Origin: Variovorax sp. OAS795
Lineage (GTDB): Bacteria; Pseudomonadota; Gammaproteobacteria; Burkholderiales; Burkholderiaceae_C
DNA length: 64,000 bases
Reading direction: 5' to 3'
NCBI RefSeq assembly: GCF_040546685.1
Contig: NZ_JBEPOH010000001.1
Span: 4,340,001-4,404,000, forward strand
Shown here: positions 25,058 to 36,899 of the stretch, piece by piece
Position numbering within the stretch: the first letter of the stretch is position 1
Layout: the number at the start of each line of letters is the position of its first letter
The notes under the pieces: generated by a model
Seen by the model: only the letters and a program-made list of their open reading frames with translations
Told to the model about the DNA's origin: nothing
Databases searched by the model: none
Program-made: the position numbers and the translations under genes

Positions 25058-26083
25058 ATGCCCGTTCGCTCTTCCGTTCCCTCGTCCTCAGGCGCCATCA
25101 CCGATGTCGCCGGCATCGAAGTAGGCCATTTTTCCGACACCCGCCGTCCCACCGGCTGCACCGTGATCCTCGCGCGCGAAGGCGCGGTGGCCGGCGTCGA
25201 CGTGCGTGGCGCGGCGCCCGGCACGCGCGAGACCGACCTGCTCGCGCCCGGCAACCTGGTGCAGCAGGTGCACGGCATCATGCTGGCCGGCGGCAGCGCC
25301 TGGGGCCTGGCCGCGGCCGATGGCGCAATGCGCTGGCTCGAGGAGCGGAACATCGGCATGGACGTGCGCTTCGGCACCCTGCCCATCGTGCCGGCTGCCG
25401 TTTTGTTCGACCTGCCCATGGGCGATGCGCGCATCCGTCCCGATGCGGCGGCCGGCTACGCGGCCTGCGAGGCCGCCAGCAGCGATGCGCCGGCCGAAGG
25501 CAACGTGGGCGCCGGCAGCGGCGCGCTGGTGGGCAAGCTCTTCGGGGTGCACCGCGCCATGAAGGGCGGCATCGGCACCGCGTCGGTCACCGTGGGCGGC
25601 GTGACGGTGGGTGCGCTGGTCGCGGTCAACGCGCTCGGCGATGTGATCGACCCCGACACCGCGCAGCCGGTGGCCGGTGCGCGCACCGAAGACGGCCTGG
25701 CACTGCTCGACACCCGCCGTGCCCTGCTGCGCGGCGAGCCGCCCAAGCCATTGCTCGCGGGCACCAACACCACGCTCGGCGTGATCGCGACGGATGCGGT
25801 CCTGACGAAGGTGCAGGCCAACCGGCTCGCGAGCGTGGCGCACGACGGCCTCGCGCGCGCCATCAATCCGGTGCACACCATGAGCGACGGCGACACGCTG
25901 TTCGCGCTGGCCACCGGCCGGGTACCGCTCGAAGGCGACGCGCCCGGCATGACCGTGCTCGGCACCATGGCGGCCGAGGCGGTGGCACGCGCCACCTTGC
26001 GCGCCGTGCTGGCCGCGCGTTCCGTCACCGTGGGCGAGCTGCACGTGCCGTGCGCGTTGGACCTCGCCAGAACCAAAGCCTGA
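25058..26083 (+). CDS. P1/S58 family N-terminal-nucleophile hydrolase (DmpA/NylC-like)
   Basis: This 341-residue protein carries ITDVAGIEVGHFSDT, CTVILAREGAVAGVDVRG, MLAGGSAWGLAAADGAMRW and NVGAGSGALVGKLFG. Near residues 236-241 is TNTTLG, where family members cleave themselves to free a catalytic Ser or Thr (here predicted between Asn237 and Thr238). Relatives release N-terminal amino acids, including D-Ala amides (DmpA), or cleave nylon oligomers (NylC). It is followed after 11 bp by the anchored TAXI gene and is divergent from a D-amino-acid dehydrogenase gene. The exact substrate is unknown. Confidence 0.9.
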   Translation: MPVRSSVPSSSGAITDVAGIEVGHFSDTRRPTGCTVILAREGAVAGVDVRGAAPGTRETDLLAPGNLVQQVHGIMLAGGSAWGLAAADGAMRWLEERNIGMDVRFGTLPIVPAAVLFDLPMGDARIRPDAAAGYAACEAASSDAPAEGNVGAGSGALVGKLFGVHRAMKGGIGTASVTVGGVTVGALVAVNALGDVIDPDTAQPVAGARTEDGLALLDTRRALLRGEPPKPLLAGTNTTLGVIATDAVLTKVQANRLASVAHDGLARAINPVHTMSDGDTLFALATGRVPLEGDAPGMTVLGTMAAEAVARATLRAVLAARSVTVGELHVPCALDLARTKA

Positions 26084-26094
26084 AACGATTTGCC

Positions 26095-27489
26095 ATGGCC
26101 ATGCCCAAGACACTGAAGCTGATCCTGCTGTCGATCCGCGACCTGATCGCCTCGGCGGGTCCGATCGTGTTCCTCGTGATCGGCCTGCTGATTGCGGCCT
26201 ACTGGTGGCTGCAGCCGCAGCCGCCCCGGCACGTGACGCTGGCCACCGGCCCCACGGGCAGCGCCTACTCGCAGTTCGGCAAGCGCTATGCCGAGCTGCT
26301 CAAGGGCAGCGGCATCGACGTGGAGCTCAGGGCCACCACGGGTTCGTCCGAGAACCTGGAACTGCTACGCAACGGCGAGGCCGACGTGGCCTTCGTGCGC
26401 GGCGGCAGCGCCGACCCCGTGGCCGACGAGGAAGCCGGGCTCACGTCGCTCGGCAGCCTGTTCTTCGAACCGATCTGGCTCTTCTACCGCACCGACAGTG
26501 CACAGAAGATCGATCGCAAGACGGGCACCCTGACCTCGCTGGCGCAGCTGCGCGGCTTGCGCGTGAACGTCGACCTGCCGGGCAGCGGCCTGCCGGAGAT
26601 CATGGAAAGGCTCTTCCAGGCCAACCACCTCGATGCCGGTGCGCTGCAGCTGTCCAACCTCGAACAGGCCGCCGCCGCCGAGGCGCTGCAGGCCGGCCTG
26701 CTCGACGCCATCGTGCTGGCCTCCGCGCCGCAGTCGCCGCAGGTGCAGCGGCTGCTGCGCGCGCCCGACATCAAGCTCATGGACTTCGGCCAGGCCGACG
26801 CCTACACGCGGCGCTTTCCGTTTCTCTCGGCGGTCACGCTGCCGCGCGGCGTGGTCGACCTTTCGCGCGACCTGCCGCCCTCCGACGTGTCGCTGCTCGC
26901 GGCCACCACCTCGCTGCTTTCGCGCGACAAGACCCACCCCGCGCTGCGACAGCTCTTTGCGCAGGCCGCGCAGGGCGTGCACAGCGATGCCGGCTGGTTC
27001 AACCGCGCGCGCGACTTTCCGAACACGCGCACCAGCGAACTGCCCGTGAGCCCCGAAGGCGATCGCGCGATCAACGGCACGCCGCCGTTCTGGCAGCGCT
27101 ACCTGCCGTTCTGGGCCAGCAACCTGATCGAGCGCATGTGGCTGGTGCTCGGCGGCCTGCTGGTGCTGATGCTGCCCCTGAGCCGCGTCGTGCCGCCGCT
27201 CTACCAGTTTCGCGTGCGCCGGCGTGTGTTCCGCTGGTATGCGCGGCTGCGCGACATCGAGGCCAAGGTGGATGCGCGCCAGGGCGAGCGCAAGGAGCTG
27301 CTCGACGAACTCGACGAGCTCGACCGCGTGGTGAACAAGGTGGCCGTTCCGCTGTCGTACGCCGACGAGCTCTATGCGCTGCGCAACAACATCCACACCG
27401 TGCAAAAGCGCGTGCAGATGCGCTGGCCTGAACCGGGCGACTTCGCACCCCGGAACCCGCTGCCGAAGGAAGCCGCAGAAGGCGCCTGA
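26095..27489 (+). CDS. Membrane-anchored TAXI-family solute-binding protein
   Basis: This 464-residue protein is built unusually. An uncleaved membrane anchor lies at about residues 14-37 (IVFLVIGLLIAAYWWLQ). A TAXI-type binding domain follows at about 42-310 (VTLATGPTGSAYSQFGKRYA; LRNGEADVAFVRGGSADP; LRGLRVNVDLPGSGLPEIME). A second span lies near 345-370 (MWLVLGGLLVLMLPLSRVV) and then a charged coiled-coil-like tail (RQGERKELLDELDELDR). Normal TAXI proteins are free periplasmic receptors for TRAP transporters. No TRAP permease is adjacent, so it may act as a sensor or tether. Confidence 0.85.
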   Translation: MAMPKTLKLILLSIRDLIASAGPIVFLVIGLLIAAYWWLQPQPPRHVTLATGPTGSAYSQFGKRYAELLKGSGIDVELRATTGSSENLELLRNGEADVAFVRGGSADPVADEEAGLTSLGSLFFEPIWLFYRTDSAQKIDRKTGTLTSLAQLRGLRVNVDLPGSGLPEIMERLFQANHLDAGALQLSNLEQAAAAEALQAGLLDAIVLASAPQSPQVQRLLRAPDIKLMDFGQADAYTRRFPFLSAVTLPRGVVDLSRDLPPSDVSLLAATTSLLSRDKTHPALRQLFAQAAQGVHSDAGWFNRARDFPNTRTSELPVSPEGDRAINGTPPFWQRYLPFWASNLIERMWLVLGGLLVLMLPLSRVVPPLYQFRVRRRVFRWYARLRDIEAKVDARQGERKELLDELDELDRVVNKVAVPLSYADELYALRNNIHTVQKRVQMRWPEPGDFAPRNPLPKEAAEGA

Positions 27490-27512
27490 CCTGGAGCCTG
27501 CACCGTTCCAGG

Positions 27513-27601
27513 AACACCGAGGAACCGGCTTTGCCGGGCCTCTGGTGTTGCCCCCGGTAGGGGGTTGGCGTAGCGACACGAAGTGCGCGAAGACTGGGGG
27601 C
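27513..27601. repeat. Hairpin and REP-like element between convergent genes
   Basis: AACACC-AGG-CCGGC at 27513-27529 can pair with GCCGG-CCT-GGTGTT at 27533-27549, a long imperfect hairpin. Next to it, 27550-27601 is bounded by GCCCCC and GGGGGC, with an internal CCCCC-GGTA-GGGGG stem at 27551-27564. The second unit resembles intergenic repeats common in Comamonadaceae. It sits between the converging TAXI and ettA genes, where a bidirectional terminator would be expected. Confidence 0.5.
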
Positions 27602-27605
27602 GAGC

Positions 27606-29268
<1,663 letters not shown>

Positions 29269-29567
29269 CTGGGGGTAGTTACCTTGGGTAGCGGGGATTC
29301 GGGAAATCGCGGGCGCCCGAAAGCGATATTCGGGCGCGGCAAACCGCACATTATCGACTCATGCGACAATACGCATCGTTGCCGGGTCCAGTTGCCCGCA
29401 GCACCGGCTCTCTGCCGGGGACGAAGAAAGCCCTTTACAACCCTTTTGCGAGGGCGGACTTTCCGGCTCCCACCCCTGACCTTCATCTGCCTTGACTGGC
29501 TCGGCGTTACCAAAAGACGCCAAGCGGGCCGATGCCACTGCGCCGTGTATGGCGCTTATTGTTTCCA
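29269..29567. other. Divergent intergenic region between ettA and the RhlE helicase gene
   Basis: About 300 bases without a gene. It contains a perfect 8-bp hairpin (CGCCCGAA 29314-29321, TTCGGGCG 29329-29336, seven-base loop), which would lie in the ettA leader. A long pyrimidine-rich leader stretch precedes the helicase gene. Promoters for both genes must be here, but I could not place -35/-10 boxes with confidence. A long 5' leader for a DEAD-box gene is compatible with cold or autoregulation, which is inference. Confidence 0.45.
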
Positions 29568-31382
29568 ATGAATTTTGATGAACTGAAGCTGGCTCCCGCC
29601 ATCTTGAAGGCTGTGCACGAGCACGGTTACGACACCCCCACTCCCATCCAGGCGCAAGCCATCCCCGCGGTCCTCGACGGGCACGACCTGCTCGGCGGCG
29701 CCCAGACCGGCACCGGCAAGACGGCCGCGTTCACCCTGCCGATGCTGCACAAGCTCAGCACGGGCGCCAGCGCCACCAACAAGTTCGGCGGCATCGGCAT
29801 CCGTGCCCTGGTGCTCACCCCGACGCGTGAACTCGCGGCCCAGGTCGAAGAGTCGGTGCGCACCTACGGCAAGTACCTGGAGCTCGACTCCACCGTGATC
29901 TTCGGCGGCGTGGGCATGAACCCGCAGATCAGCAAGCTCAAGAAGGGTGTCGACATCCTCGTGGCCACGCCCGGCCGCCTGCTCGACCTGCAGCAGCAAG
30001 GCATGCTCGACCTGAGCCAGGTCCAGATCCTCGTGCTCGACGAAGCCGACCGCATGCTGGACATGGGCTTCATCCACGACGTGAAGAAGATCCTCGCCCT
30101 GGTGCCGCGCGAAAAGCAGAGCCTGCTGTTCTCGGCCACCTTCAGCGATGAGATCCGCGACCTCGCGGCCACGCTGCTCAAGAACCCGCAGAGCATCCAG
30201 GTCACGCCGCGCAACACCACCGTGCAGCGCATCACCCAGGTGATCCACCCCGTGGGCCGCGGCAAGAAGAAGGCGCTGCTCGCGCACATCATCAACGAGA
30301 ACAAGTGGAGCCAGGTGCTCGTGTTCACGCGCACCAAGTTCGGCGCCAACAGCGTGGCCGAATTCCTCACCAAGAACGGCATCGAGGCGATGGCGCTGCA
30401 CGGCAACAAGAGCCAGAGCGCGCGCACGCAGGCGCTGGCCGGCTTCAAGAGCGGCGACATCCGCGCGCTGGTGGCCACCGACATCGCTGCCCGCGGCATC
30501 GACATCGACGAGTTGCCGCACGTCGTGAACTACGAAATCCCGAACGTCAGCGAAGACTATGTGCACCGCATCGGCCGCACCGGCCGCGCCGGTTCGAGCG
30601 GCGAGGCCGTGAGCTTCGTGTGCATGGACGAAGAAGGCTTCATGCAGGAGATCGAACGCTTCACCAAGCAGACGATTCCGGTGCAGTTCGTCGAAGGCTT
30701 CGGCCCTGAGGAAGGCGAACGCGCAGAACCGATCGCCATGGGCCGCCAGACGATCTGGGGCGGCGCCGGCCGTCCGCCGAGCCGTGACGTGATGCAGGCG
30801 GCCGCCAAGGCTGCCCGCACCGAAATGCTCCAGCGCATTCGCGAGAACAAGGCCGGCCAGGGCGGCGGCGAACGCGCCGGTGGCGGTGGCGGCAATGGCG
30901 GCGGTCAACGCCGCGGTGGCGGCCAGGGTGGCGGCGGCCAGGGCCGCAATGCCAACGGCGGCCAAGGCCAGGGCCAGGGCCCGCGCGGCCAGGGCGCACG
31001 TCCGGCCCAAGGCCGCGGACCGCAAGGCCCGGCGCGCACGCCGCACCACGCGCCGCAGCATCATCAACAGAATCACCTGCCGCACGACGAGCGCCAACCG
31101 CGCCATCACGGCAACAGCCACAGCCCGACGCAAGCCAACCAGGTCGCGCACCTGCGCGCCGAAGCGGTCGCGGGCGGCGATGGCCAGCCGGATCCGTTGC
31201 GCACCAGCGTCGACCACATGGGTGGCGGCCGCGGACGCGGACGCCCGGGCGGCGGTGGTGGTGGCTACGGCGGCAACCGTTCCGGCGGCGGTGGCCGTTC
31301 GGGTGGCGGTGGCGGCTACGGCGGCGGCGGCGGCGGCAATCGCTCCGGTGGCGGCGGCGGTGGCCGTTCCTTCGGCCGCTGA
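29568..31382 (+). CDS. rhlE: DEAD-box RNA helicase, RhlE type, with long Gly-rich tail
   Basis: The protein has 604 residues from ATG 29568 ([15 protein letters not shown]). Helicase motifs in order are the Q-motif ([11 protein letters not shown]), [62 protein letters not shown] and [10 protein letters not shown]. After about residue 420 comes a ~180-residue low-complexity tail of Gly, Gln, Arg and His ending in RGG/GGGYGG-like repeats, likely disordered and RNA-binding. It unwinds short RNA duplexes in ribosome assembly or RNA decay. A strong terminator follows. Confidence 0.93.
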   Translation: MNFDELKLAPAILKAVHEHGYDTPTPIQAQAIPAVLDGHDLLGGAQTGTGKTAAFTLPMLHKLSTGASATNKFGGIGIRALVLTPTRELAAQVEESVRTYGKYLELDSTVIFGGVGMNPQISKLKKGVDILVATPGRLLDLQQQGMLDLSQVQILVLDEADRMLDMGFIHDVKKILALVPREKQSLLFSATFSDEIRDLAATLLKNPQSIQVTPRNTTVQRITQVIHPVGRGKKKALLAHIINENKWSQVLVFTRTKFGANSVAEFLTKNGIEAMALHGNKSQSARTQALAGFKSGDIRALVATDIAARGIDIDELPHVVNYEIPNVSEDYVHRIGRTGRAGSSGEAVSFVCMDEEGFMQEIERFTKQTIPVQFVEGFGPEEGERAEPIAMGRQTIWGGAGRPPSRDVMQAAAKAARTEMLQRIRENKAGQGGGERAGGGGGNGGGQRRGGGQGGGGQGRNANGGQGQGQGPRGQGARPAQGRGPQGPARTPHHAPQHHQQNHLPHDERQPRHHGNSHSPTQANQVAHLRAEAVAGGDGQPDPLRTSVDHMGGGRGRGRPGGGGGGYGGNRSGGGGRSGGGGGYGGGGGGNRSGGGGGGRSFGR

Positions 31383-31392
31383 GCGCAGCCGC

Positions 31393-31446
31393 GGATAGAA
31401 GATCTATCCCGCAAATGAACAAGGGCACTTCGGTGCCCTTTTTTTT
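31393..31446 (+). terminator. Rho-independent terminator after the RhlE gene
   Basis: AAGGGCAC-TTCG-GTGCCCTT (31421-31440) is a perfect 8-bp stem with a stable TTCG tetraloop running into eight T residues (31439-31446), a textbook intrinsic terminator. A second small hairpin, GGATAGA-AGA-TCTATCC, lies just upstream at 31393-31409 within the 3' leader of the transcript. Confidence 0.92.
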
Positions 31447-31551
31447 GGGCCCGCTTGCCGGGCACTACGATGGGTGTCCGACCGTTTTTTTCGTCCGGGC
31501 ACTCAAGGCATGGCCCCGGCGACACGCTGGCCGGCACACAATCCGCGAGCC

Positions 31552-32565
31552 ATGCAATACATCCCGCCCAACTACGCCACGCTCTTCGTCGCCACCTGCA
31601 ACCTGCTGAACCTCGCGAACCCGCACCGCGTGTACTACGAGAACCAGGACGCGTACGACGAGCGCGAATACGAGCGCAAGATCGACTGGATCGGCGAGCG
31701 CTTTCGCGCGCTCAATGCCGACGTGCTCGCGGTGCAGGAGGTCTGGGACGAGAGCGCGCTGAAGGCCGCCATTGCGCGCAGCGGCCTGCGCTACGACTTC
31801 GTCTCGGTGCCCGGTGCCGAGAACACGCCGCCGCATGCCGGCGCACAGGGCACGTCGCGGGTCGGCATCGCCACGCGGCTGCAGGTGGACCGCGTGCAGT
31901 CGTTCGTCGACTTTCCGCAGGGCCTCGCCGTCGAGGTGCCGGGGCTGGGGCCGCACACGCGCTTCGAGCGGCCGCCGTTCCTGGCCACGCTGCGCATGAA
32001 GCACGGACAGCAGGTGCATGTGCTCACGGTGCATCTCAAGTCCAAGCGGCCCAAGTTCCTGCAGGACGCGCAAGGCCATCCGCTGGAAGACCGCGAGGAC
32101 CGCAAGACCGGCGTGGTGGCCACCTTGCGCTCTCTCGTGATGCGCGGCGCCGAGGCGGCCGCCCTGCGCTGCATCGTGCTCGACCTGCTCCAGGGCACGA
32201 ACACGCCGCTGGTGGTGATGGGCGACTTCAACGACGACCCGCACAGCGTGACCACGCAGCTGGTAGCCGCCACTTCGGAGGTTGCGTACGACAAGGCGGC
32301 GCGCGACGTGGCGCTCTTCAACGCCTACGAGATGCAGGGCGAATCGGCGCTCAAGAAAGACGTGGCCTATTCACATATCCATCAGGGCTTTCCGGCCGTG
32401 CTCGACCAGATCTTCGTGAGCGAAGAGTTCGTGGCCACGAGCCGCAACAGCCTGGGCGACGTGCGCCGGGTCGACTATTTCAACGACCACCTGCATGAAG
32501 GGCGCGACCGCTCGCGCTCGGACCACGGCTTCGTCCGCGCCCTGCTCCGGTTGCGCACGGACTGA
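31552..32565 (+). CDS. Endonuclease/exonuclease/phosphatase-fold protein
   Basis: This 337-residue protein from ATG 31552 shows the EEP-fold motifs: LFVATCNLLNLANP (metal-binding Asn), DVLAVQEVWDES (metal-binding Glu), VLTVHLKSKRP (His), VVMGDFNDDPHSV (GDFN, metal and catalytic Asp/Asn) and RSDHGFVRALL (SDH). These support a Mg-dependent phosphodiesterase or nuclease. No signal peptide is seen, so it is cytoplasmic. An upstream ATG at 31474 is inside the terminator region and is unlikely. Substrate unknown. Confidence 0.87.
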   Translation: MQYIPPNYATLFVATCNLLNLANPHRVYYENQDAYDEREYERKIDWIGERFRALNADVLAVQEVWDESALKAAIARSGLRYDFVSVPGAENTPPHAGAQGTSRVGIATRLQVDRVQSFVDFPQGLAVEVPGLGPHTRFERPPFLATLRMKHGQQVHVLTVHLKSKRPKFLQDAQGHPLEDREDRKTGVVATLRSLVMRGAEAAALRCIVLDLLQGTNTPLVVMGDFNDDPHSVTTQLVAATSEVAYDKAARDVALFNAYEMQGESALKKDVAYSHIHQGFPAVLDQIFVSEEFVATSRNSLGDVRRVDYFNDHLHEGRDRSRSDHGFVRALLRLRTD

Positions 32566-32591
32566 CGCCAGTGCGCACCCCGCCATAAAGG

Positions 32592-33659
<1,068 letters not shown>

Positions 33660-33678
33660 TTTTATTCCCAGGTTTCTC

Positions 33679-34530
33679 TCAGCTCTTGACGGCACCAGCG
33701 GTGAGTCCGCCCACCATGTAGCGCTTGAAGGCGTAATAGATTGCCGCCGGCGGCAATGCGTAGATGAGGCCGGTGGCCATCAGCAGCTCCCACGGCGAAT
33801 CGTCGGCCGAAAGGAAGTTGCCCAGGGCAACCGCCAGGGTCACGCTCCTGTCGTTGGACAGCAGCAGGAAGGCGTAGAGGTACTCGTTCCATGCGAGCAG
33901 CAGCGAATAGGTGCCCACCGCCACCAGCGACGGCACCATCAGCGGCAGGTAGACCAGGCGGAACAATTGCAGCGGTGAAGCGCCGTCCATGCGCGCGGCC
34001 TCGTCGAGCTCGTAGGGCAGCTTGTCCGACGCCTGCTTGAGCACCCAGATGCAGTACGGCGATGCGATGGTCACCATCGCCAGGATCAGCGCCCACTGGC
34101 TGTTGAGCAGGCCATAGTTGCCCATGGTCTTGTACATCGGCACCGCCAGGAAGGCGGCAGGGATGAAGTAGGTGAAGAGCGCCAGGTTCATCACCGTCCG
34201 GCCACCGCGCACGCGCAGCCGGCTGATCGCGAACGCCGCCGTGGTTGCAACGAAGAGCGTGATCGCGCCGACCGACACCGCGATCAGCAGCGAGTTCCAC
34301 AGCTGCAGCCAGAAGTGGTCGAGATAGAAGTGCTTCTGCTGGAACACGATGCGGAAGTTGTCCAGCGTCGGGTTCTTGGGCCACAGGTGGCCCGAGGTGG
34401 CGGAGTCCTTCGACGAGATTGCGAAGAGCACCATGTGATAGACAGGAACCAGCGTCCAGAGCAGGACCGGAATGCCGATCAGCAGCAGCTTGGCCTCGGT
34501 GGCTACGGCCTTGGGGGTCCAGCGCTTCAT
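33679..34530 (-). CDS. Sugar ABC transporter permease (MalG/UgpE type)
   Basis: This 283-residue protein starts at ATG 34530, overlapping the stop of the other permease (ATGA). It has six predicted spans, the periplasmic segment LDNFRIVFQQKHFYLDH and the EAA loop ELDEAARMDGASPLQLFRLV. AWNEYLYAFLLL is characteristic of the MalG-type CUT1 subunit. It forms the inner-membrane channel with its partner. Confidence 0.93.
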   Translation of the reverse strand: MKRWTPKAVATEAKLLLIGIPVLLWTLVPVYHMVLFAISSKDSATSGHLWPKNPTLDNFRIVFQQKHFYLDHFWLQLWNSLLIAVSVGAITLFVATTAAFAISRLRVRGGRTVMNLALFTYFIPAAFLAVPMYKTMGNYGLLNSQWALILAMVTIASPYCIWVLKQASDKLPYELDEAARMDGASPLQLFRLVYLPLMVPSLVAVGTYSLLLAWNEYLYAFLLLSNDRSVTLAVALGNFLSADDSPWELLMATGLIYALPPAAIYYAFKRYMVGGLTAGAVKS

Positions 34531-35402
34531 TTCGAGAGCCTCTTCATCATGAAGTACACGAGCGGTAGTACGAGTGGAAGTGCCACCACGATCGAAGCCA
34601 TCGACAGGTCGACCTGGTCCAGCCGCAGGTAGCGAATGCCCAGCGTCGCGAGGACGTGCGTCAGGTCGGCGGGTCCGCCGCCGGTCAGCAGGTAGACGCT
34701 GTTGAAGTCGCCCAGGGTCCAGATCATCGAGAGAATCAGCGACGTGACGTACAGCGTCTTCAGCGCGGGCCAGCTCACGAAGCGGAACTTCTGCCACGAC
34801 GAGGCGCCGTCCACGGAGGCGGCTTCATATTGTTCGGTGGGAATGGCAAGACGCCCGGCCACCAGGATCAGTGTCCAGAACGGCAGCGACTTCCACACAT
34901 GCACCACCATCGCGAAGGCCAGCGCCAGCGTGGGATCGTTGAGCCAGTTCGGACCATCTGCGCCGGTCAGGCGGAAGATGGTGCTGTTGATCACGCCCCA
35001 TTCGGGGTTGAGCATGAAGCGGATCGAAAGAATGGTGGGGATCGACGGCATCGCCCATGGCAGGATGAAGATCGCCGAGACGATCTTGATCCACCATCGT
35101 GATGTCACGAAGAAGCCCGAAAGCACCAGCGCGACGAGCATCTTGATGTTGATCGCCACGACCAGGAAGATGGCCGTGTTGACCACCGAGCGGAAGAAGA
35201 TCGGGTCGTCGACCAGCTTCACGTAGCTTTGCGGGTGGCGCGCGAGCCACAGCCCGTACCCCACGGGGTAGAGCACGAACACCACGAACACCAGCAGGTA
35301 GGGCACGACCATGACTGCGCCCCAGAACTGCCAGCGCGCGTGCCGCGCCCCAAGATTGACGGTAGGCGCCGGAAGCGGCGCGGCGGTGGCAGTGGAGCTC
35401 AT
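34527..35402 (-). CDS. Sugar ABC transporter permease (MalF/UgpA type)
   Basis: This 291-residue protein has a Thr/Ala/Pro-rich cytoplasmic N-terminus of about 25 residues and six spans starting with FWGAVMVVPYLLVFVVFVLYP. The EAA loop is YEAASVDGASSWQKFRFVSW. LILSMIWTLGDFNSVYLLTGGGP is typical of CUT1 MalF-like subunits. It lies 36 bp after the binding-protein gene and is coupled to the next permease by ATGA. Confidence 0.93.
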   Translation of the reverse strand: MSSTATAAPLPAPTVNLGARHARWQFWGAVMVVPYLLVFVVFVLYPVGYGLWLARHPQSYVKLVDDPIFFRSVVNTAIFLVVAINIKMLVALVLSGFFVTSRWWIKIVSAIFILPWAMPSIPTILSIRFMLNPEWGVINSTIFRLTGADGPNWLNDPTLALAFAMVVHVWKSLPFWTLILVAGRLAIPTEQYEAASVDGASSWQKFRFVSWPALKTLYVTSLILSMIWTLGDFNSVYLLTGGGPADLTHVLATLGIRYLRLDQVDLSMASIVVALPLVLPLVYFMMKRLSK

Positions 35403-35438
35403 GGAAGTCAGGCCGGTGAAGGTGGTTCCGAATGCGGC

Positions 35439-36824
35439 TTACTGCGCCGCGACCGTCTTGATGCGGGCGATCATCTCGTCGACCGCCTTGTCCACCGGCA
35501 CCTTGTCGGTGACGATGCGGCTCATAGCCTTGGCCCAGACGTTCTCGTTGTTCAGCACGGTGAACTTGTAGTTCTTGGTGAACTCGAAAGTCACGGTGCC
35601 GGCGGCGTACTGGTTGAAGACCGAGAGGCGGTGCGGATCGGCCTTCCAGAAGTCACGCTGCTGCGCAACCTTGGTGACCGGGAACCAGCGGCCCAGCGAA
35701 CCCTCCACGTACGGCGTGAGGTTTTCTTCCTGCAGCAGGAAGGCAACGAACTCCTTGGCACGGGCCTTGTTCTTCGCGTCCTTGAACACCACGCCGGTCT
35801 TCACCGCGGTGCGGTAGACCATCTTGCTGCCGTCCGGCTTGCTCGGGAAACCCGCGGTGCGGATGCGCTCGGTGTAGTTCTTGCGCGCTTCCTCGCGCTG
35901 CTCGGGCGTGAGCGACGCGTTGTTGGAGTCGTCGAGCCACTTGGCGGCGATGGAGATGGTCGCGTTGTGCGTCATCAGCGTCGTCTTGTTGTGGAAGGCG
36001 ACGTTGTTGTCCGGGTCCTTCCAGCTGGTCGACGACGGCGGGGTGCAGCCCTTGGTGTAGGGCGCGGTGTAGTCGGTGAGCGCGCCGATCAGGCCGGTGC
36101 GAACCTTCGGGTCGTCGACCAGGAGCTTGCCGTTGTCGTCCACCAGCTTGACGTTGTATGCGTCCATGAAGGTCAGGAACGAATAGAACGAGTCGCTCGA
36201 ATCCACGCCCATGGGCATGCCGATGCCGAAGGTGCGCTTGCCGCTCTTCTGGCGGCTGGCGGTCTGCGCCTTCTCGCACCAGAAGGTCCAGTATTCCTTC
36301 CAGGTGGTCGGAATGTCGGTTTCCTTGAGGCCGGCTTCGGTGAGCATGTCGAGCCAGTACTCGACGTGCATCGTCTGCTGCTTGATCGGGAAGGCGTAGT
36401 AGGCCTTGGACTTGGTCTGCTCGTTGTAGAGGTAGGTGGTCTCGAGCGTATTGGGCGCGAAGCGGTCCTTCATGGGCGTGAGCACGCTGCTGAGGTCTTC
36501 GAGCTTGCCGTCGTAGGCCCACTTGCCGGTGACCTGGAAGTCGTACACGTCGGCGTACGCCACGTCCGGCGGGCTGCTGGAGTCGAGCGCGGACACGGTC
36601 TTGGGGATCATGTCCTGGATCGGGTACTGCGACAGCTCGATCTTCACGTTCTTGTTCTTGTCCTCGAACTTCTTGATGGCGGCGAACAACGCGTCGTCCT
36701 CCGCCTTGTAGAAGCCCTTGACCCACCAGACGGTGAGCTTTTCCTGAGCGGCAGCGGGGCCTGCCGCCGCCAACAACCCCAGCGCAAATAACGTCGGCGC
36801 TATCAGCGATCTGACGACTTTCAT
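35439..36824 (-). CDS. Sugar ABC transporter periplasmic binding protein
   Basis: This 461-residue protein starts at ATG 36824 behind an AAGAGGAGA site. The signal peptide (LIAPTLFALGLLAAAGPAAAQ) is cleaved near residue 26. SBP_bac_1 features are KLTVWWVKGFYKAEDDAL, FEDKNKNVKIELSQYPIQDM, PDVAYADVYDF and the late VAFLLQEENLTPYVEG. It binds a sugar or sugar acid for the CUT1 permeases. The adjacent dehydratase, DgoK and KDPGal aldolase genes suggest galactose or galactonate-like ligands. Confidence 0.92.
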   Translation of the reverse strand: MKVVRSLIAPTLFALGLLAAAGPAAAQEKLTVWWVKGFYKAEDDALFAAIKKFEDKNKNVKIELSQYPIQDMIPKTVSALDSSSPPDVAYADVYDFQVTGKWAYDGKLEDLSSVLTPMKDRFAPNTLETTYLYNEQTKSKAYYAFPIKQQTMHVEYWLDMLTEAGLKETDIPTTWKEYWTFWCEKAQTASRQKSGKRTFGIGMPMGVDSSDSFYSFLTFMDAYNVKLVDDNGKLLVDDPKVRTGLIGALTDYTAPYTKGCTPPSSTSWKDPDNNVAFHNKTTLMTHNATISIAAKWLDDSNNASLTPEQREEARKNYTERIRTAGFPSKPDGSKMVYRTAVKTGVVFKDAKNKARAKEFVAFLLQEENLTPYVEGSLGRWFPVTKVAQQRDFWKADPHRLSVFNQYAAGTVTFEFTKNYKFTVLNNENVWAKAMSRIVTDKVPVDKAVDEMIARIKTVAAQ

Positions 36825-36899
36825 GGTGTCTCCTCTTCTTCGGTGGAAATGCTCGAACACGAGCGTGGGTGAAAAATCTCTTGCAGCCTGCAGCAACGG

